64,000 nucleotides of DNA from RHKX01 sp963784885 (GCA_963784885.1 CAWATA010000004.1:558001-622000), one strand, 5' to 3'. Shown: positions 1 to 8,196, counted from the stretch's first letter. The notes: generated from the sequence alone by a model not told the origin. Program-made: numbers and translations.

Positions 1-660
1 GACCGTGGCTGGGCGTTCGTCAACGTCAATCTGCGTCCCTATTACGCCGAGGGCTCGAAGACGCTCGCCTACGAGACTGTCGAGCAGCTCGGCTGGCGCC
101 TCCCCGATCGGGTCGTTTGCCCGATCGCGTCCGGCTCCCTGTTCACGAAGATCGGCCGGGGCTTCGAGGAGTGGCGCTCGCTCGGGCTCGTCGAGGGCGA
201 GCAGCCGACGTTCCATGGCGCCCAGGCCACCGGCTGCGGCCCGGTGGCGACCGCGTTCGCCGACGGCCACGACGTCTGCCGCCCGGTCCGCCCGGACACG
301 ATCGCCAAGAGCCTGGCGATCGGCAACCCGGCCGACGGCCCCTACGCCCTCGATCTCGCGCGCAGCACCGGCGGGTCGATCGACTCGGTGACCGACGACG
401 AGATCCGCGCCGGGATCCGCCTGCTCGCGGAGACGACGGGGATCTTCACCGAGACCGCCGGCGGCGTCACCACCGCCACCCTCGCCAAGCTCGCCGAGCG
501 CGGCGAGATCGGCGGCGGCGATCGCGTCGTCGTCTACATCACCGGCGAGGGCCTGAAGACCCTCGATGCCGTCCGCGAGGGCTTCGCGATGCACGAGATC
601 GAGCCGACTCTCGAGTCGTTCGCCGAGAACGTCCCCGAGCATGCTGCGGTCACGGCCTGA
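1..660 (+). CDS. thrC: Threonine synthase, C-terminal part (5' end outside window)
   Basis: The reading frame is open from base 1 and ends at TGA 658-660, giving 219 residues of a PLP-dependent fold-type II enzyme. It converts O-phosphohomoserine to threonine in the cytoplasm. The first visible residues (NVNLRPYYAEGSKTLAYE) are a very characteristic threonine synthase segment around the substrate-binding EGSKT. A later CPIASGSLFTKIGRGF stretch and an ITGEGLKTLD segment near the C-terminus also fit this family. The N-terminal domain, including the PLP lysine, lies upstream of the window. The next gene, 52 bp downstream, is a CysO-type sulfur carrier; a threonine synthase/MoaD-ThiS neighbourhood is also known in other actinobacteria. 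A related PLP enzyme using another phospho-amino acid is possible but less likely. Confidence 0.93.
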   Translation, partial: DRGWAFVNVNLRPYYAEGSKTLAYETVEQLGWRLPDRVVCPIASGSLFTKIGRGFEEWRSLGLVEGEQPTFHGAQATGCGPVATAFADGHDVCRPVRPDTIAKSLAIGNPADGPYALDLARSTGGSIDSVTDDEIRAGIRLLAETTGIFTETAGGVTTATLAKLAERGEIGGGDRVVVYITGEGLKTLDAVREGFAMHEIEPTLESFAENVPEHAAVTA

Positions 661-712
661 GCCCTCGGCTCAGATAACTTTCAGAACGAACCCGAACGGA
701 GCGAACGAACGA

Positions 713-985
713 ATGCCAGTAAAGGTGAAGATCCCCGCTCAGCTGCGCCCGGCGACCGGCGGAGAGGGCGAGATCGAGGTCGAAGCGGGGACGGTCGGAG
801 ATGCCCTCGACGCGGTCTTCGCCAAGCACGACGGGCTGCGCGAGCGAATCACCGAGGACGGCGACCTCCGCCGCTTCGTGAACGTGTACGTGTCCGGTGA
901 AGACATCCGCTTCCAGGACGGGCTCGAGACCGCGATCAGCGACGGTGCCGAGGTGACGATCCTGCCCGCGGTCGCCGGCGGCTGA
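713..985 (+). CDS. cysO: CysO-like ubiquitin-fold sulfur carrier protein
   Basis: This 90-residue protein belongs to the MoaD/ThiS beta-grasp family and ends in the diglycine used for thiocarboxylation (TILPAVAGG). The N-terminus (MPVKVKIPAQLRPATGG) and RFVNVYVSGEDIRF closely resemble mycobacterial CysO, the sulfur donor for CysM-dependent cysteine synthesis. The start is the ATG at 713: upstream sequence in this frame has thrC-overlap composition, and a GGAG lies about 10 nt before the ATG. No mec peptidase, cysM or MoeB/MoeZ activating enzyme is visible nearby, so the partner PLP enzyme and the activating enzyme must lie elsewhere or upstream. The cysteine role is inferred from similarity; use in another sulfur-transfer pathway is possible. 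Confidence 0.9.
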   Translation: MPVKVKIPAQLRPATGGEGEIEVEAGTVGDALDAVFAKHDGLRERITEDGDLRRFVNVYVSGEDIRFQDGLETAISDGAEVTILPAVAGG

Positions 986-993
986 AGCCGCCG

Positions 994-1737
994 GTGCCCG
1001 AGCGCGCCGAGACGGTCGCGATCCTCTGCGGGGGTCGCGGCACCCGCCTGCAGGAGCGCACCCACGCGATCCCGAAGGCGCTCGTCGAGATCGGCGGGCA
1101 GCCGATCGTCCGCCATGTGATCGGCATCTACGCGGCGCACGGCTTTCGGCGCTTCCTCCTGCTGACCGGATACCGGGGGGAGATGATCGCCGAGTTCGCC
1201 GCCTCCGAGTCGTGGCCGGGGGGCGTCGAGGTCGAGTGCCTGCCGACCGGCGACGCCACGCCGACCGGCGGCCGGGTGGCGCTCGCATCGGAGCGTCTCG
1301 CGGGTGGCACGTTCGCCCTCACCTACGCCGACGGGGTCGCCGACGTCGATCTCGGGGCGGCGCTCGCGTTCCATCGCTCCCACGGGGCGGTGGCGACGGT
1401 CACCCTGGTTCGCCCGCACTCGCAGTGGGGCGTGGCGATGCTGACCGACGACGATCGCGTGAGCGGCTTCGTCGAGAAGCCGCGGATGGAGCAGTGGGTC
1501 AACGGCGGTTTCATGTTCTTCGAGCCGGCCGCCCTCGCGCGCCTCGACGAGGCCTCCGTCCTCGAGGAGCGGCCGCTTCGGGGCCTCGCGGACGACGGCG
1601 AGCTCCGCGGCTTCCGCCACGAAGGCTTCTGGGACTGCATGGACACCTACAAGGACGCGGTGCTCCTCAACGACCTCTGGGCGTCGGGCGAGCCGCCGTG
1701 GCGCCTCTGGGATCCGGCGCCCGCCGGACGGCGATGA
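994..1737 (+). CDS. Sugar-1-phosphate nucleotidyltransferase (RfbF-like)
   Basis: A 247-residue nucleotidyltransferase with the GT-A signature near the N-terminus (AILCGGRGTRLQE) followed by PKALVEIGGQPIVRHV. This pattern is closest to glucose-1-phosphate cytidylyltransferase (RfbF) and related NDP-sugar pyrophosphorylases. It would activate a sugar-1-phosphate with NTP in the cytoplasm for surface polysaccharide or glycolipid synthesis. The GTG at 994 lies 8 bp after the cysO stop and directly before the sugar-binding fold. Its stop overlaps the start of the next gene (ATGA at 1734), an NAD-dependent sugar epimerase/dehydratase, which is the usual partner. The nucleotide specificity (CTP or other) cannot be decided from the sequence alone. 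Confidence 0.85.
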   Translation: MPERAETVAILCGGRGTRLQERTHAIPKALVEIGGQPIVRHVIGIYAAHGFRRFLLLTGYRGEMIAEFAASESWPGGVEVECLPTGDATPTGGRVALASERLAGGTFALTYADGVADVDLGAALAFHRSHGAVATVTLVRPHSQWGVAMLTDDDRVSGFVEKPRMEQWVNGGFMFFEPAALARLDEASVLEERPLRGLADDGELRGFRHEGFWDCMDTYKDAVLLNDLWASGEPPWRLWDPAPAGRR

Positions 1738-2714
1738 GGTCGGCGCTGGTCACCGGCGGCCGCGGCTTCGTCGGCGCCTGGCTCTGCCGGGCGCTGCTCG
1801 AGCGCGGCGTCGCCGTGGTCTCGCTCGACCGCAGGACGCCGAGCGAACGACCCTCGACGCTGGCGCTGCTCGGGATCGAGGACGACGTGGCGGAGGAGGC
1901 CGGTTCCCTCGTCGACCGCGCGCTGCTCGACCGGGTGCTGGCGAAGCACGACGTCGACACCGTCTTCCATCTCGCCGCCGAGACGATCGTCGGCACCGTC
2001 CGCGACGAGCCGGTCGCCGCCTTCGACACGAACGTCCGCGGCACCTGGACGGTGCTCGAGGCGTGCCGTGAGCGTGCGGTGGATCGCGTCGTCTTCGCCT
2101 CCTCGGACAAGGCGTACGGAGCCCACGACGAGCTGCCCTACCGCGAGGACTTCGCGCTCCGGCCGACCGCGCCATACGAGGCGTCGAAGGCCGCCGCCGA
2201 TCTGATCGCTCGCTGCTGGTGGCCGAGCTACGGGCTGCCGGTTGCGGTGACGCGTTTCGCGAACATCTACGGGGGCGGCGATCTCAACTTCAGCCGGCTC
2301 GTGCCCGAGGCCGCCTGTGCCGCGCTGGACGGCCGCGCGCCGGTCCTGCGCTCCGACGGCTCGCCGGTCCGTGACCTGCTCTACGTCGAGGACGCCGCCG
2401 CTGCGTACCTCGCGATCGCTGACGCGCTCGATCGCGACGACGTGCGCGGCGAAGCCTTCAACGCCGGCGGCGAACGGCCCTACAGCGTGCTGGAGGTCGT
2501 CGCGGCCATCGCCCGGATCGCCGGGACCGGCCTCGAGCCGGACGTTCGCGGCTCCGGCAATCCCGGCGGCGAGATCGACCGCCAGTACGTGGACGCAGCG
2601 AAGCTGCGCGAGCGCTGCGGCTGGCAGCCGGCGGTCGGACTGGAGGAGGGCCTCGGGAGGACGCTCGATTGGTATCGGGCCCATCCCGAGATCCGGCCTC
2701 CGACCGGCTCCTGA
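1734..2714 (+). CDS. NAD-dependent nucleotide-sugar epimerase/dehydratase
   Basis: A 326-residue extended short-chain dehydrogenase. The Rossmann motif TGGRGFVG is at residues 8-15, the catalytic pair is in PYEASKAAADL (YxxxK), and an SSDKAYG segment supplies the catalytic Ser/Thr-Asp region. TRFANIYGGGDLNFSRLVP and SPVRDLLYVEDAA are typical of CDP-glucose 4,6-dehydratase (RfbG) and related NDP-sugar enzymes. The start codon overlaps the stop of the nucleotidyltransferase (ATGA), indicating translational coupling and a shared pathway, probably a deoxysugar or heptose precursor for surface glycans. The last codons form the left arm of a strong hairpin (2700-2728). A UDP-glucose 4-epimerase activity cannot be excluded. 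Confidence 0.85.
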   Translation: MRSALVTGGRGFVGAWLCRALLERGVAVVSLDRRTPSERPSTLALLGIEDDVAEEAGSLVDRALLDRVLAKHDVDTVFHLAAETIVGTVRDEPVAAFDTNVRGTWTVLEACRERAVDRVVFASSDKAYGAHDELPYREDFALRPTAPYEASKAAADLIARCWWPSYGLPVAVTRFANIYGGGDLNFSRLVPEAACAALDGRAPVLRSDGSPVRDLLYVEDAAAAYLAIADALDRDDVRGEAFNAGGERPYSVLEVVAAIARIAGTGLEPDVRGSGNPGGEIDRQYVDAAKLRERCGWQPAVGLEEGLGRTLDWYRAHPEIRPPTGS

Positions 2715-2728
2715 GCGGAGCCGGTCGG
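2700..2728. terminator. Perfect 12-bp inverted repeat between convergent genes
   Basis: Arms 2700-2711 and 2717-2728 are perfectly complementary around a 5-nt loop that contains the stop codon of the epimerase gene. The element lies between converging genes and could terminate transcription from both sides. No U-tract follows, so Rho-independent action is not certain. Confidence 0.55.
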
Positions 2729-2739
2729 CGGCGGGTGCG

Positions 2740-3906
2740 TCAGGCCAGACCGCGGATCAGCTTCGCGTAGCGCCGCGCGACCACCGCCGGCGCGAACTCC
2801 TCGATCGCCGCGCGACGGAGGCGGGCGCGATCCCATCGCTGGGTGCGAACCGCCTCGACAGCAGCTGCCACGTTCTCCGGGCTCGGATCGAAGATCGGCT
2901 CGCCGATGTCGATCCCGAGCCGGTCGCGGATTTCGACGAGGGTCGGCCCGTAGCCGGCGACCGGGGTACCGGCGGCGAGCGCCTCGATGATCACGAGCGC
3001 GAAGGCCTCGCTGTGGGACGGCACGCAGAGCAGCTCGGCCGAGGTCATCACTTCGATCACCGACTCGACGTGACGCCGGTGGCCGACGAACGCGGCGAAT
3101 TCGACTCGATCGGCGATTCCGAGCTCGGCGGTGAGCGCCCGCAGATGGCCCTCGATCGGGCCGCGGCCCTGCAACGTCAGCTCGAGGCCCGGAAGGCTCA
3201 CCAGCGCCCGCAGCAGCGACTGAGGGTTCTTGCGGTCGTTGAGGGAGCCGACGAAGGCGACGCCGCTGCGGTCCCGGTCGATCCGGAGATCGGGATCGGC
3301 GAACGCCGGCTGCACCGGGTTGTTGATGACGAGCGCCCGCTCCGGGTAGCGTAGCCCGAGCTGCTCGACCCCGACATCGCGGGTGTGCTGGGACGGGAAG
3401 ACCACGGCGGCGAGGTGGTCGAGCGCCGACTGCGCCGCCGTCCGGTAGCGCTCGGCCCGTTCCTCGTCCTCCTTCGCCCGGATCGCCCGCCACTCGTGGA
3501 CGATCCCGACCGTCGGCAGCTCCGGCGCGACGGCGGCCTGGACGCGGACGAAGCGGGCGCCGTTGAAGGCGGCGATGTTGTTCACGAGCACCACATCGGG
3601 GCGCTGCTCCTCGAGCAGCATCCGCGTGAAGCGGCGAGGTCTGCCGCCCTCCGGCTGCATGAAGATCGGCATCGGCGCGAGGCGCGCGGCCATCAGCCGA
3701 TGGATCCGCTGCGGGGGCGGGATCAGGACGCCGATGGGCTCGATCCGGTGCCGCCAGGGCCGCGTCCGGAACTCGTCGAGGAGGGTGACGTTGAAACGAG
3801 TGATGCCGCCGCGGAGCTTTCCGCCCCACTCGGGCGGCACCGCTCCGACCGTGAGGAGCCGCGTCTTCAGCGCCCCGGGCGGGGCCGGGAGTCGCAGCCG
3901 GCTCAC
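2740..3906 (-). CDS. GT4-family glycosyltransferase
   Basis: A 388-residue GT-B glycosyltransferase. The N-terminal half carries WGGKLRGGITRFN (acceptor-side glycine-rich loop). The C-terminal half has AFVGSLNDRKNPQSLLRAL, GRGPIEGHLRAL and the nucleotide-sugar binding E-x7-E region in SEAFALVIIEALAAGTPVAG. It should transfer a sugar from an NDP-sugar to a glycan or lipid at the cytoplasmic membrane face. The start is the GTG at 3906, overlapping the TGA of the GroES-like gene upstream (GTGA), so the two are probably co-transcribed and translationally coupled. It converges on the nucleotide-sugar gene pair, which suggests a common surface-glycan role. Donor and acceptor are unknown. Confidence 0.85.
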   Translation of the reverse strand: MSRLRLPAPPGALKTRLLTVGAVPPEWGGKLRGGITRFNVTLLDEFRTRPWRHRIEPIGVLIPPPQRIHRLMAARLAPMPIFMQPEGGRPRRFTRMLLEEQRPDVVLVNNIAAFNGARFVRVQAAVAPELPTVGIVHEWRAIRAKEDEERAERYRTAAQSALDHLAAVVFPSQHTRDVGVEQLGLRYPERALVINNPVQPAFADPDLRIDRDRSGVAFVGSLNDRKNPQSLLRALVSLPGLELTLQGRGPIEGHLRALTAELGIADRVEFAAFVGHRRHVESVIEVMTSAELLCVPSHSEAFALVIIEALAAGTPVAGYGPTLVEIRDRLGIDIGEPIFDPSPENVAAAVEAVRTQRWDRARLRRAAIEEFAPAVVARRYAKLIRGLA

Positions 3907-4295
3907 TCCCGGCCGGTCGGCTCGGCGGTTCGACCGCAGACGGGGCAGGAATCCCCGCCCGGGAGGTCCTTGCCCTCGCAGTAGGGGCAGACGCCGATCT
4001 CCTCGAGGACGCCGAGGACCTCGGTGACGGTGCAGACCAGCAGCCGCTCCTCCTCGACCTCGACCCAGACGCCCGCGCTCGCGGGAAAGACGACGTGATC
4101 GCCGACCGCGACGGGCATCTTCACCCCGGCCTGCTCCCACCAGTCCAGACCGGGTCCGACGGCGACGACGATCCCGTGCTGCGGCGGCGGCTCGCGGGTG
4201 CCGGCGGGCACGACCAGCCCGGAGCGGCGGACCCGGTCGGGCTCGAGCTCCTTGATCACGACCTGGTCGAAGAGCGGGCGCAGGAGGTGGCGCAT
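3903..4295 (-). CDS. GroES-like protein with C-terminal zinc ribbon
   Basis: This 130-residue protein starts like a co-chaperonin (MRHLLRPLFDQVVIKELEP, then SGLVVPAG and GIVVAVGPG, and VGDHVVFPASAGVWVEVEEE). It then adds about 30 residues with four cysteines at 103, 106, 117 and 120 (CPYC and CPVC), a rubredoxin-type zinc ribbon. Canonical GroES is about 97-100 residues and lacks this. The usual mobile loop (residues about 20-40) is present but divergent (TREPPPQHG). No groEL is adjacent; instead a glycosyltransferase gene overlaps its stop. It may be a specialised or non-chaperonin GroES-fold protein. The fold is well supported and the function is not. Confidence 0.8.
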   Translation of the reverse strand: MRHLLRPLFDQVVIKELEPDRVRRSGLVVPAGTREPPPQHGIVVAVGPGLDWWEQAGVKMPVAVGDHVVFPASAGVWVEVEEERLLVCTVTEVLGVLEEIGVCPYCEGKDLPGGDSCPVCGRTAEPTGRE

Positions 4296-4323
4296 CGTTG
4301 CTGGAGGTTAGACGGCGGCGCCC

Positions 4324-4329
4324 TAGAAT
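4324..4329 (+). promoter_or_regulatory. -10 hexamer TAGAAT for a lipoprotein gene
   Basis: TAGAAT lies 8-10 nt before the overlapping ATG 4338 / GTG 4340. With no Shine-Dalgarno between, this suggests a leaderless or nearly leaderless transcript. No clear -35 box is visible. Confidence 0.45.
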
Positions 4330-4339
4330 CGCCCGCCAT

Positions 4340-4798
4340 GTGCACCCTCCGCGGACGCCGCCGGCAGTGCGCCCGCAGCTGATCGCCGCGGCCGTGGTCG
4401 CAGCCGCGCTCGCCGGTTGCGGGGGTGCGGAGGAGCCGGCGACCGTGGGATCGCCGGCGACTTCGACGACCGCCGCCGAGTCCGCGCCCGTTCCGGCGCC
4501 GGCGCTGCGGGCGCCGCCGTGCCCGGCGGGTGCCGCTAACTGCGAGCGGGCATCGGGGCAGGTCGCCTACGTCGAGCGCGTCGATCCCGACGGCGACGGA
4601 GACGCTCACTTCGTCCTCGTCAGCGACGAGAGCGTCACCGGGCCGGGGATTTCGGTGATCGACGTCAGGAAGGATCTGCGCCCGGACCCGCTGCCGGGGC
4701 CGGGTGACGTGGTGGCTGCATCGGGTCCGGTCTTCCGGGGCTCCTACGGTCAGCAGCAGATCCAGGCCGATGCGATCCGGGTTCGCCTCGTCCGCTAG
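4340..4798 (+). CDS. Small exported lipoprotein, function unknown
   Basis: A 152-residue protein with a short basic N-terminus, a hydrophobic core (LIAAAVVAAALAGC) and a lipobox cysteine followed by a low-complexity Ala/Pro/Thr linker. It should be lipid-anchored outside the cytoplasmic membrane. The mature domain has SGQVAYVERVDPDGDGDAHF and VIDVRKDLRPDPLPGPGD segments compatible with a small beta-barrel (OB-like), but no family is recognised. GTG 4340 is chosen because it follows a -10 element closely; GTG 4367 would also give a complete signal peptide. It is transcribed divergently from the GroES-like gene, with starts about 45 bp apart. Confidence 0.65.
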   Translation: MHPPRTPPAVRPQLIAAAVVAAALAGCGGAEEPATVGSPATSTTAAESAPVPAPALRAPPCPAGAANCERASGQVAYVERVDPDGDGDAHFVLVSDESVTGPGISVIDVRKDLRPDPLPGPGDVVAASGPVFRGSYGQQQIQADAIRVRLVR

Positions 4799-4834
4799 CC
4801 GTTGCCGACCGGACCCCTTGGCAACCTGAGCGCC

Positions 4835-5488
4835 ATGGAGGCCGGTACCGAGGCGAAGCGGGCGGATTCCATGCAGCGCGAGCTCGATCGCGTCGGGGCC
4901 TTCAGCGATGGTGTGTTCGCGGTCGCGATCACGCTGCTGGTGCTCAACATCGAGGTGCCGACGGTGAGCGGCAGCGAGCTCAGCGGCGCGCTCGACGACC
5001 TGGTTCCCGACGTCACCTCGTACTTCATCGCCTTCGCCGTGATCGGGCTGTTCTGGTACGGCCACCACCGTTCCTGGTCGCGGTTCACGCGGACGACTCC
5101 GAAGCTCGTCTGGTCGAACATGCTGCTGCTGTCGCTGATCGCGCTGATGCCGTTCACCACGGCATTGATGGGCAGATACGACGACGGCGGCGACGAGATC
5201 GCGCTGATCCTCTACGCGCTCAACGTCGGCCTCGCCTCCTGCGCGGATTCCTACGTCGACAAGGTCGCCTTCGACGAGGGGATCGTGAGCGGGATGGGTG
5301 CGGCCGAGCGCCGCGCCCAGGTCGTCACCGGCTGGTTGCGCCCCGCAATCTTCTTCGCGTCGATCCCGATCGTGCTGGTCACCGGCTCGGTGGCCATCGC
5401 CCAGCTCTTCTGGCTGACGCTCCTGCTCCTGCAGCGGGTCGGGCGCCGAATCGCCGATCGGACCCCGGAGGAGGCGGCTTCGCCGTAG
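4835..5488 (+). CDS. TMEM175-family (DUF1211) potassium channel-like membrane protein
   Basis: A 217-residue integral membrane protein with the hallmark FSDGVFAVAITLLVLNI helix beginning at F23, the pore-lining signature of bacterial TMEM175 K+ channels. About six hydrophobic helices follow (FIAFAVIGLFWYGHHR is the second, with the conserved WxxHH-like segment; others lie at LLLLSLIALMPFTTALM and toward the C-terminus). It should form a tetrameric K+-selective leak channel. ATG 4835 is chosen because upstream in-frame codons overlap the previous stop region; a CAACCT hexamer 7 nt before it could act as a -10. It stands alone between a lipoprotein gene and a secreted hydrolase gene. Confidence 0.85.
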   Translation: MEAGTEAKRADSMQRELDRVGAFSDGVFAVAITLLVLNIEVPTVSGSELSGALDDLVPDVTSYFIAFAVIGLFWYGHHRSWSRFTRTTPKLVWSNMLLLSLIALMPFTTALMGRYDDGGDEIALILYALNVGLASCADSYVDKVAFDEGIVSGMGAAERRAQVVTGWLRPAIFFASIPIVLVTGSVAIAQLFWLTLLLLQRVGRRIADRTPEEAASP

Positions 5489-5521
5489 GCTCCGGGGGCG
5501 TCGCACCCGCCGACGGTTCGC

Positions 5522-5552
5522 TATTGACTCAGCGTCAGTTAGGTCAATAACA
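5522..5552 (+). promoter_or_regulatory. Promoter with overlapping inverted-repeat operator
   Basis: TATTGAC (5522-5528) and GTCAATA (5543-5549) are exact inverted repeats 14 bp apart. The left arm includes a TTGACT -35 (5524-5529), and AATAAC at 5546-5551 could be the -10 at 16-bp spacing. A dimeric repressor, for example of the TetR or MarR type, binding here would block the promoter of the secreted hydrolase gene. No regulator gene is adjacent. Confidence 0.5.
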
Positions 5553-5560
5553 TCGCCCCC

Positions 5561-5580
5561 ACCCTCCCGGGGAGGAGGGT
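5561..5580 (+). promoter_or_regulatory. 7-bp hairpin in the 5' UTR of the secreted hydrolase gene
   Basis: ACCCTCC (5561-5567) and GGAGGGT (5574-5580) pair perfectly around a 6-nt loop, just before the real Shine-Dalgarno (GAGGAG, about 8 nt before ATG 5600). It may stabilise the transcript or modulate initiation. Confidence 0.35.
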
Positions 5581-5599
5581 TACCAACGAGGAGAGACCC

Positions 5600-8176
5600 A
5601 TGCCCAACGCTCCCGGCGCCGCTCGCGCCCTCATCGCCGCCGCCGCCGTCTTGCTGACGCTCGCCGGCGCCGCGGGCGCGGAGGCGAGCGGGACGCAGGG
5701 CAAGGGCGCGAAGGCGAAGCTGACGCTGCGGACGACCGAGCAGGCAGATCTGACCGGCTCCGGCGAGGCCCGTGTGCGCGCCGCGTGGAGCGGCGGCAAG
5801 GCGAAGAAGCTGAAGCTGTCGCTCGCGGTGGTGCAGACCGGCGAGAAGACGAACATCGCCGAGAACCGCAGGGTCAGGGTCCGCCCGGGTGGATCCGCCG
5901 CGACCACCTTCGCGCTCAACCGCAAGGGCCGCGCGCGGGTTCGGAGCTGCCTCGGCACCGAGATCCGGGTCACCGCGCGATACAGCCTCGCCAAGAAGGA
6001 CAAGAAGGTCGTCGTGGGCGGGAAGATGCAGCGCGACCCCGGCCAGTGCGACGGCAAGGTTCCGGTCGGCGTCGATGTCGAGGCCGCGGACCGCTGCGAC
6101 CCGATCGGGGCACCGGGCGAGCTCTGCCTGTTCCCCTACCCGAACGACTTCTACACCCGACCTGACGATTCGACTCCCACCGGCCTGCGGCTCGACCTGA
6201 AGACGGACTCGATGCCGGGAAACGCGAGCGGTAAGCCGGTCGACCCGACCGAGATGAACACCAGCGACGGGTTCAGCCCGGGCGCGCCGATCGTGCTCCG
6301 GGTGCCCGGGCTGGATTCGCCTGAGGCCTTCGCGCAGACCGACCCGGTCGCGATCACCGACATGGGCGAGTCCTTCGCCGCTCGCCAGCCGATCGTCGTC
6401 ATCGACGCCGCCACCGGCCGGCGCCAGCTGATCTGGGCCGAGCTCGACTCGAACGCGTCGAGCCCCGGGGAAACCGATCTGCTCATCCACTACGGCAAGA
6501 ACCTGCAGGAGGGCCACCGCTACATCGTCGCCCTCCGCAAGCTCAGGGACGCGGACGGCGACGCGATCGAGGCGCCGCAGGGCTTCCAGCTCCTCCGCGA
6601 CCGGGTCCCGAGCGGCATCGACGCGATCGAACAGCGCCGCGATCACTTCGAGGACATCTTCTCGAGTCTCGGCGAGGCCGGAATCGGTCGCCACAACCTC
6701 TACCTGGCCTGGGACTTCACGGTCGCCAGCACCGAGAACATCACCGAGCGGATGCTGTCGATGCGCGACCAGGCGTTCGCCGACCTCGGCGACACCGACC
6801 TCGCCGACGGCGGGGTGGAGGGCACTTCGCCCGCGTTCACGATCAACCCGGGCGGCGTCGTCGACTTTCCCGACGCCAACACGCCGAACGACCGGGGCGC
6901 ACAGAACATCCGCGAGGTCACGGGCACGGTCAAGGTCCCCTGCTACATGACCGACCCCGACGGCGGCGGGCCGGCGAAGCCCTGCGACCCGGGAGCCGTC
7001 CTCAACACGGGCTCCGGCGGGACCCCGCAGCAGAACGGCTTCTACGACGCACGCTTCACCTGCAACATCCCCCGCTCGGCGGTCGACGAAGGCACCGGCG
7101 ACGTGATCGCTCCGGTGCGGACGTCGATGTACGGTCACGGCCTCTTCGGCGACTACACCGAGGTCCACACCCGCGACGTGCGCACGCTCGGCTACGACCA
7201 CGGCGTGATGACCTGCGCCACCGACTTCATCGGGATGTCCGAGGACGACGTCTTCCCGGTCGCCGTCCCGGCCCTCAGTGACATGTCGAACTTCAAGCCG
7301 CTGGCCGACCGCCTCCAGCAGGGCCTGCTCGACTTCCTCTACCTCGGCCGGGCGATGATCCACCCCGGTGGGTTCGCCGACGATCCCGCGTTCAAGTTCA
7401 ACGGCGACTCGGTGATCGACACCAGCAAGCCGCTCTTCTACTACGGCAACAGCCAGGGCGGAATCGCCGGCGGCGCGCTGACGGCGGTCGCGACCGACTT
7501 CACCCGCTCGGTGCTCTACGTGCCGGGCATGAACTACTCGACGCTGCTGACCCGCAGCATCGACTTCGAGGACTACTCGCTGATCCTCTACCCGAGCTAC
7601 CCGGACGAGTCGGCTCGGCCGCTGCTGCTGAGCCTGATCCAGTCGATGTGGGATCGAGCCGAGCCGAACGGCTACGCCAACCACATGACCGACGACCCGC
7701 TGCCGAACACGCCGGCGCATAAGGTCCTGATCGAGATGGCCTACGGGGATCATCAGGTGGCGAACGTCCAGACCGCGGTCGAGGCACGGACGATCGGCGC
7801 GCCGTTGCGGGTTCCCGCGGTCGACGCGAACAGGCTCCAGCCCGAGTACGCAGCACCGTTCGTGGGCCTGCAGACGCTCGGCGACCTGAGCGGCCCGGCG
7901 GCGCAGGGCAGCGGCTTCTTCATCTGGGACATCGGGCCGAAGCGGCCGAACACGACGACCCCCGACCCGGACGACATCCTCGGGACCGATCCGCCGCCGC
8001 TGACGAACACGGCGCCGAACGACAGCTTCGGGCTCGACCCGCACGACCGGGTGATCCGCAACACGCCCGCGATCCGGGCGCAGATCGCCGCCTTCATCGA
8101 CGAGAACGGGACGATCACCGATCCCTGCGGGTCGGATCCCTGTTACGAGGCCAACTGGGACGGAGAGCTGCCATAG
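5600..8176 (+). CDS. Large secreted alpha/beta-hydrolase-like protein
   Basis: An 858-residue exported protein. Residues 1-30 form a Sec signal peptide (ALIAAAAVLLTLAGAAGAEA). Residues 30-150 form a basic beta-rich domain. A cysteine-containing segment (DRCDPIGAPGELCLFPYPND) then begins a domain resembling the N-terminal part of bacterial extracellular lipases. The C-terminal half has a nucleophile elbow, YYGNSQGGIAGG, with Ser618 as candidate nucleophile (GxSxG), and later histidines such as GDHQV. It is probably an extracellular esterase or lipase. A good GAGGAG Shine-Dalgarno precedes ATG 5600, and an operator-like promoter lies upstream. The downstream sulfatase gene nearly abuts it, so the three genes may form a secreted-hydrolase operon. 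The substrate is unknown. Confidence 0.75.
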   Translation: MPNAPGAARALIAAAAVLLTLAGAAGAEASGTQGKGAKAKLTLRTTEQADLTGSGEARVRAAWSGGKAKKLKLSLAVVQTGEKTNIAENRRVRVRPGGSAATTFALNRKGRARVRSCLGTEIRVTARYSLAKKDKKVVVGGKMQRDPGQCDGKVPVGVDVEAADRCDPIGAPGELCLFPYPNDFYTRPDDSTPTGLRLDLKTDSMPGNASGKPVDPTEMNTSDGFSPGAPIVLRVPGLDSPEAFAQTDPVAITDMGESFAARQPIVVIDAATGRRQLIWAELDSNASSPGETDLLIHYGKNLQEGHRYIVALRKLRDADGDAIEAPQGFQLLRDRVPSGIDAIEQRRDHFEDIFSSLGEAGIGRHNLYLAWDFTVASTENITERMLSMRDQAFADLGDTDLADGGVEGTSPAFTINPGGVVDFPDANTPNDRGAQNIREVTGTVKVPCYMTDPDGGGPAKPCDPGAVLNTGSGGTPQQNGFYDARFTCNIPRSAVDEGTGDVIAPVRTSMYGHGLFGDYTEVHTRDVRTLGYDHGVMTCATDFIGMSEDDVFPVAVPALSDMSNFKPLADRLQQGLLDFLYLGRAMIHPGGFADDPAFKFNGDSVIDTSKPLFYYGNSQGGIAGGALTAVATDFTRSVLYVPGMNYSTLLTRSIDFEDYSLILYPSYPDESARPLLLSLIQSMWDRAEPNGYANHMTDDPLPNTPAHKVLIEMAYGDHQVANVQTAVEARTIGAPLRVPAVDANRLQPEYAAPFVGLQTLGDLSGPAAQGSGFFIWDIGPKRPNTTTPDPDDILGTDPPPLTNTAPNDSFGLDPHDRVIRNTPAIRAQIAAFIDENGTITDPCGSDPCYEANWDGELP

Positions 8177-8196
8177 ACGCCAAAGCCCGCCCCAAC

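Noticed and set aside
2317..3354. 345-codon plus-strand frame across the epimerase end and the glycosyltransferase
   Set aside because: It is out of frame with the epimerase and antisense to a glycosyltransferase with clear GT4 motifs.
4256..8044. 1262-codon open frame on the minus strand opposite the secreted hydrolase
   Set aside because: It results from GC-rich third positions of the real gene; its protein has no signal or domain pattern and is dominated by Arg/Asp/Val, and the plus-strand gene has a Shine-Dalgarno, signal peptide and GxSxG motif.
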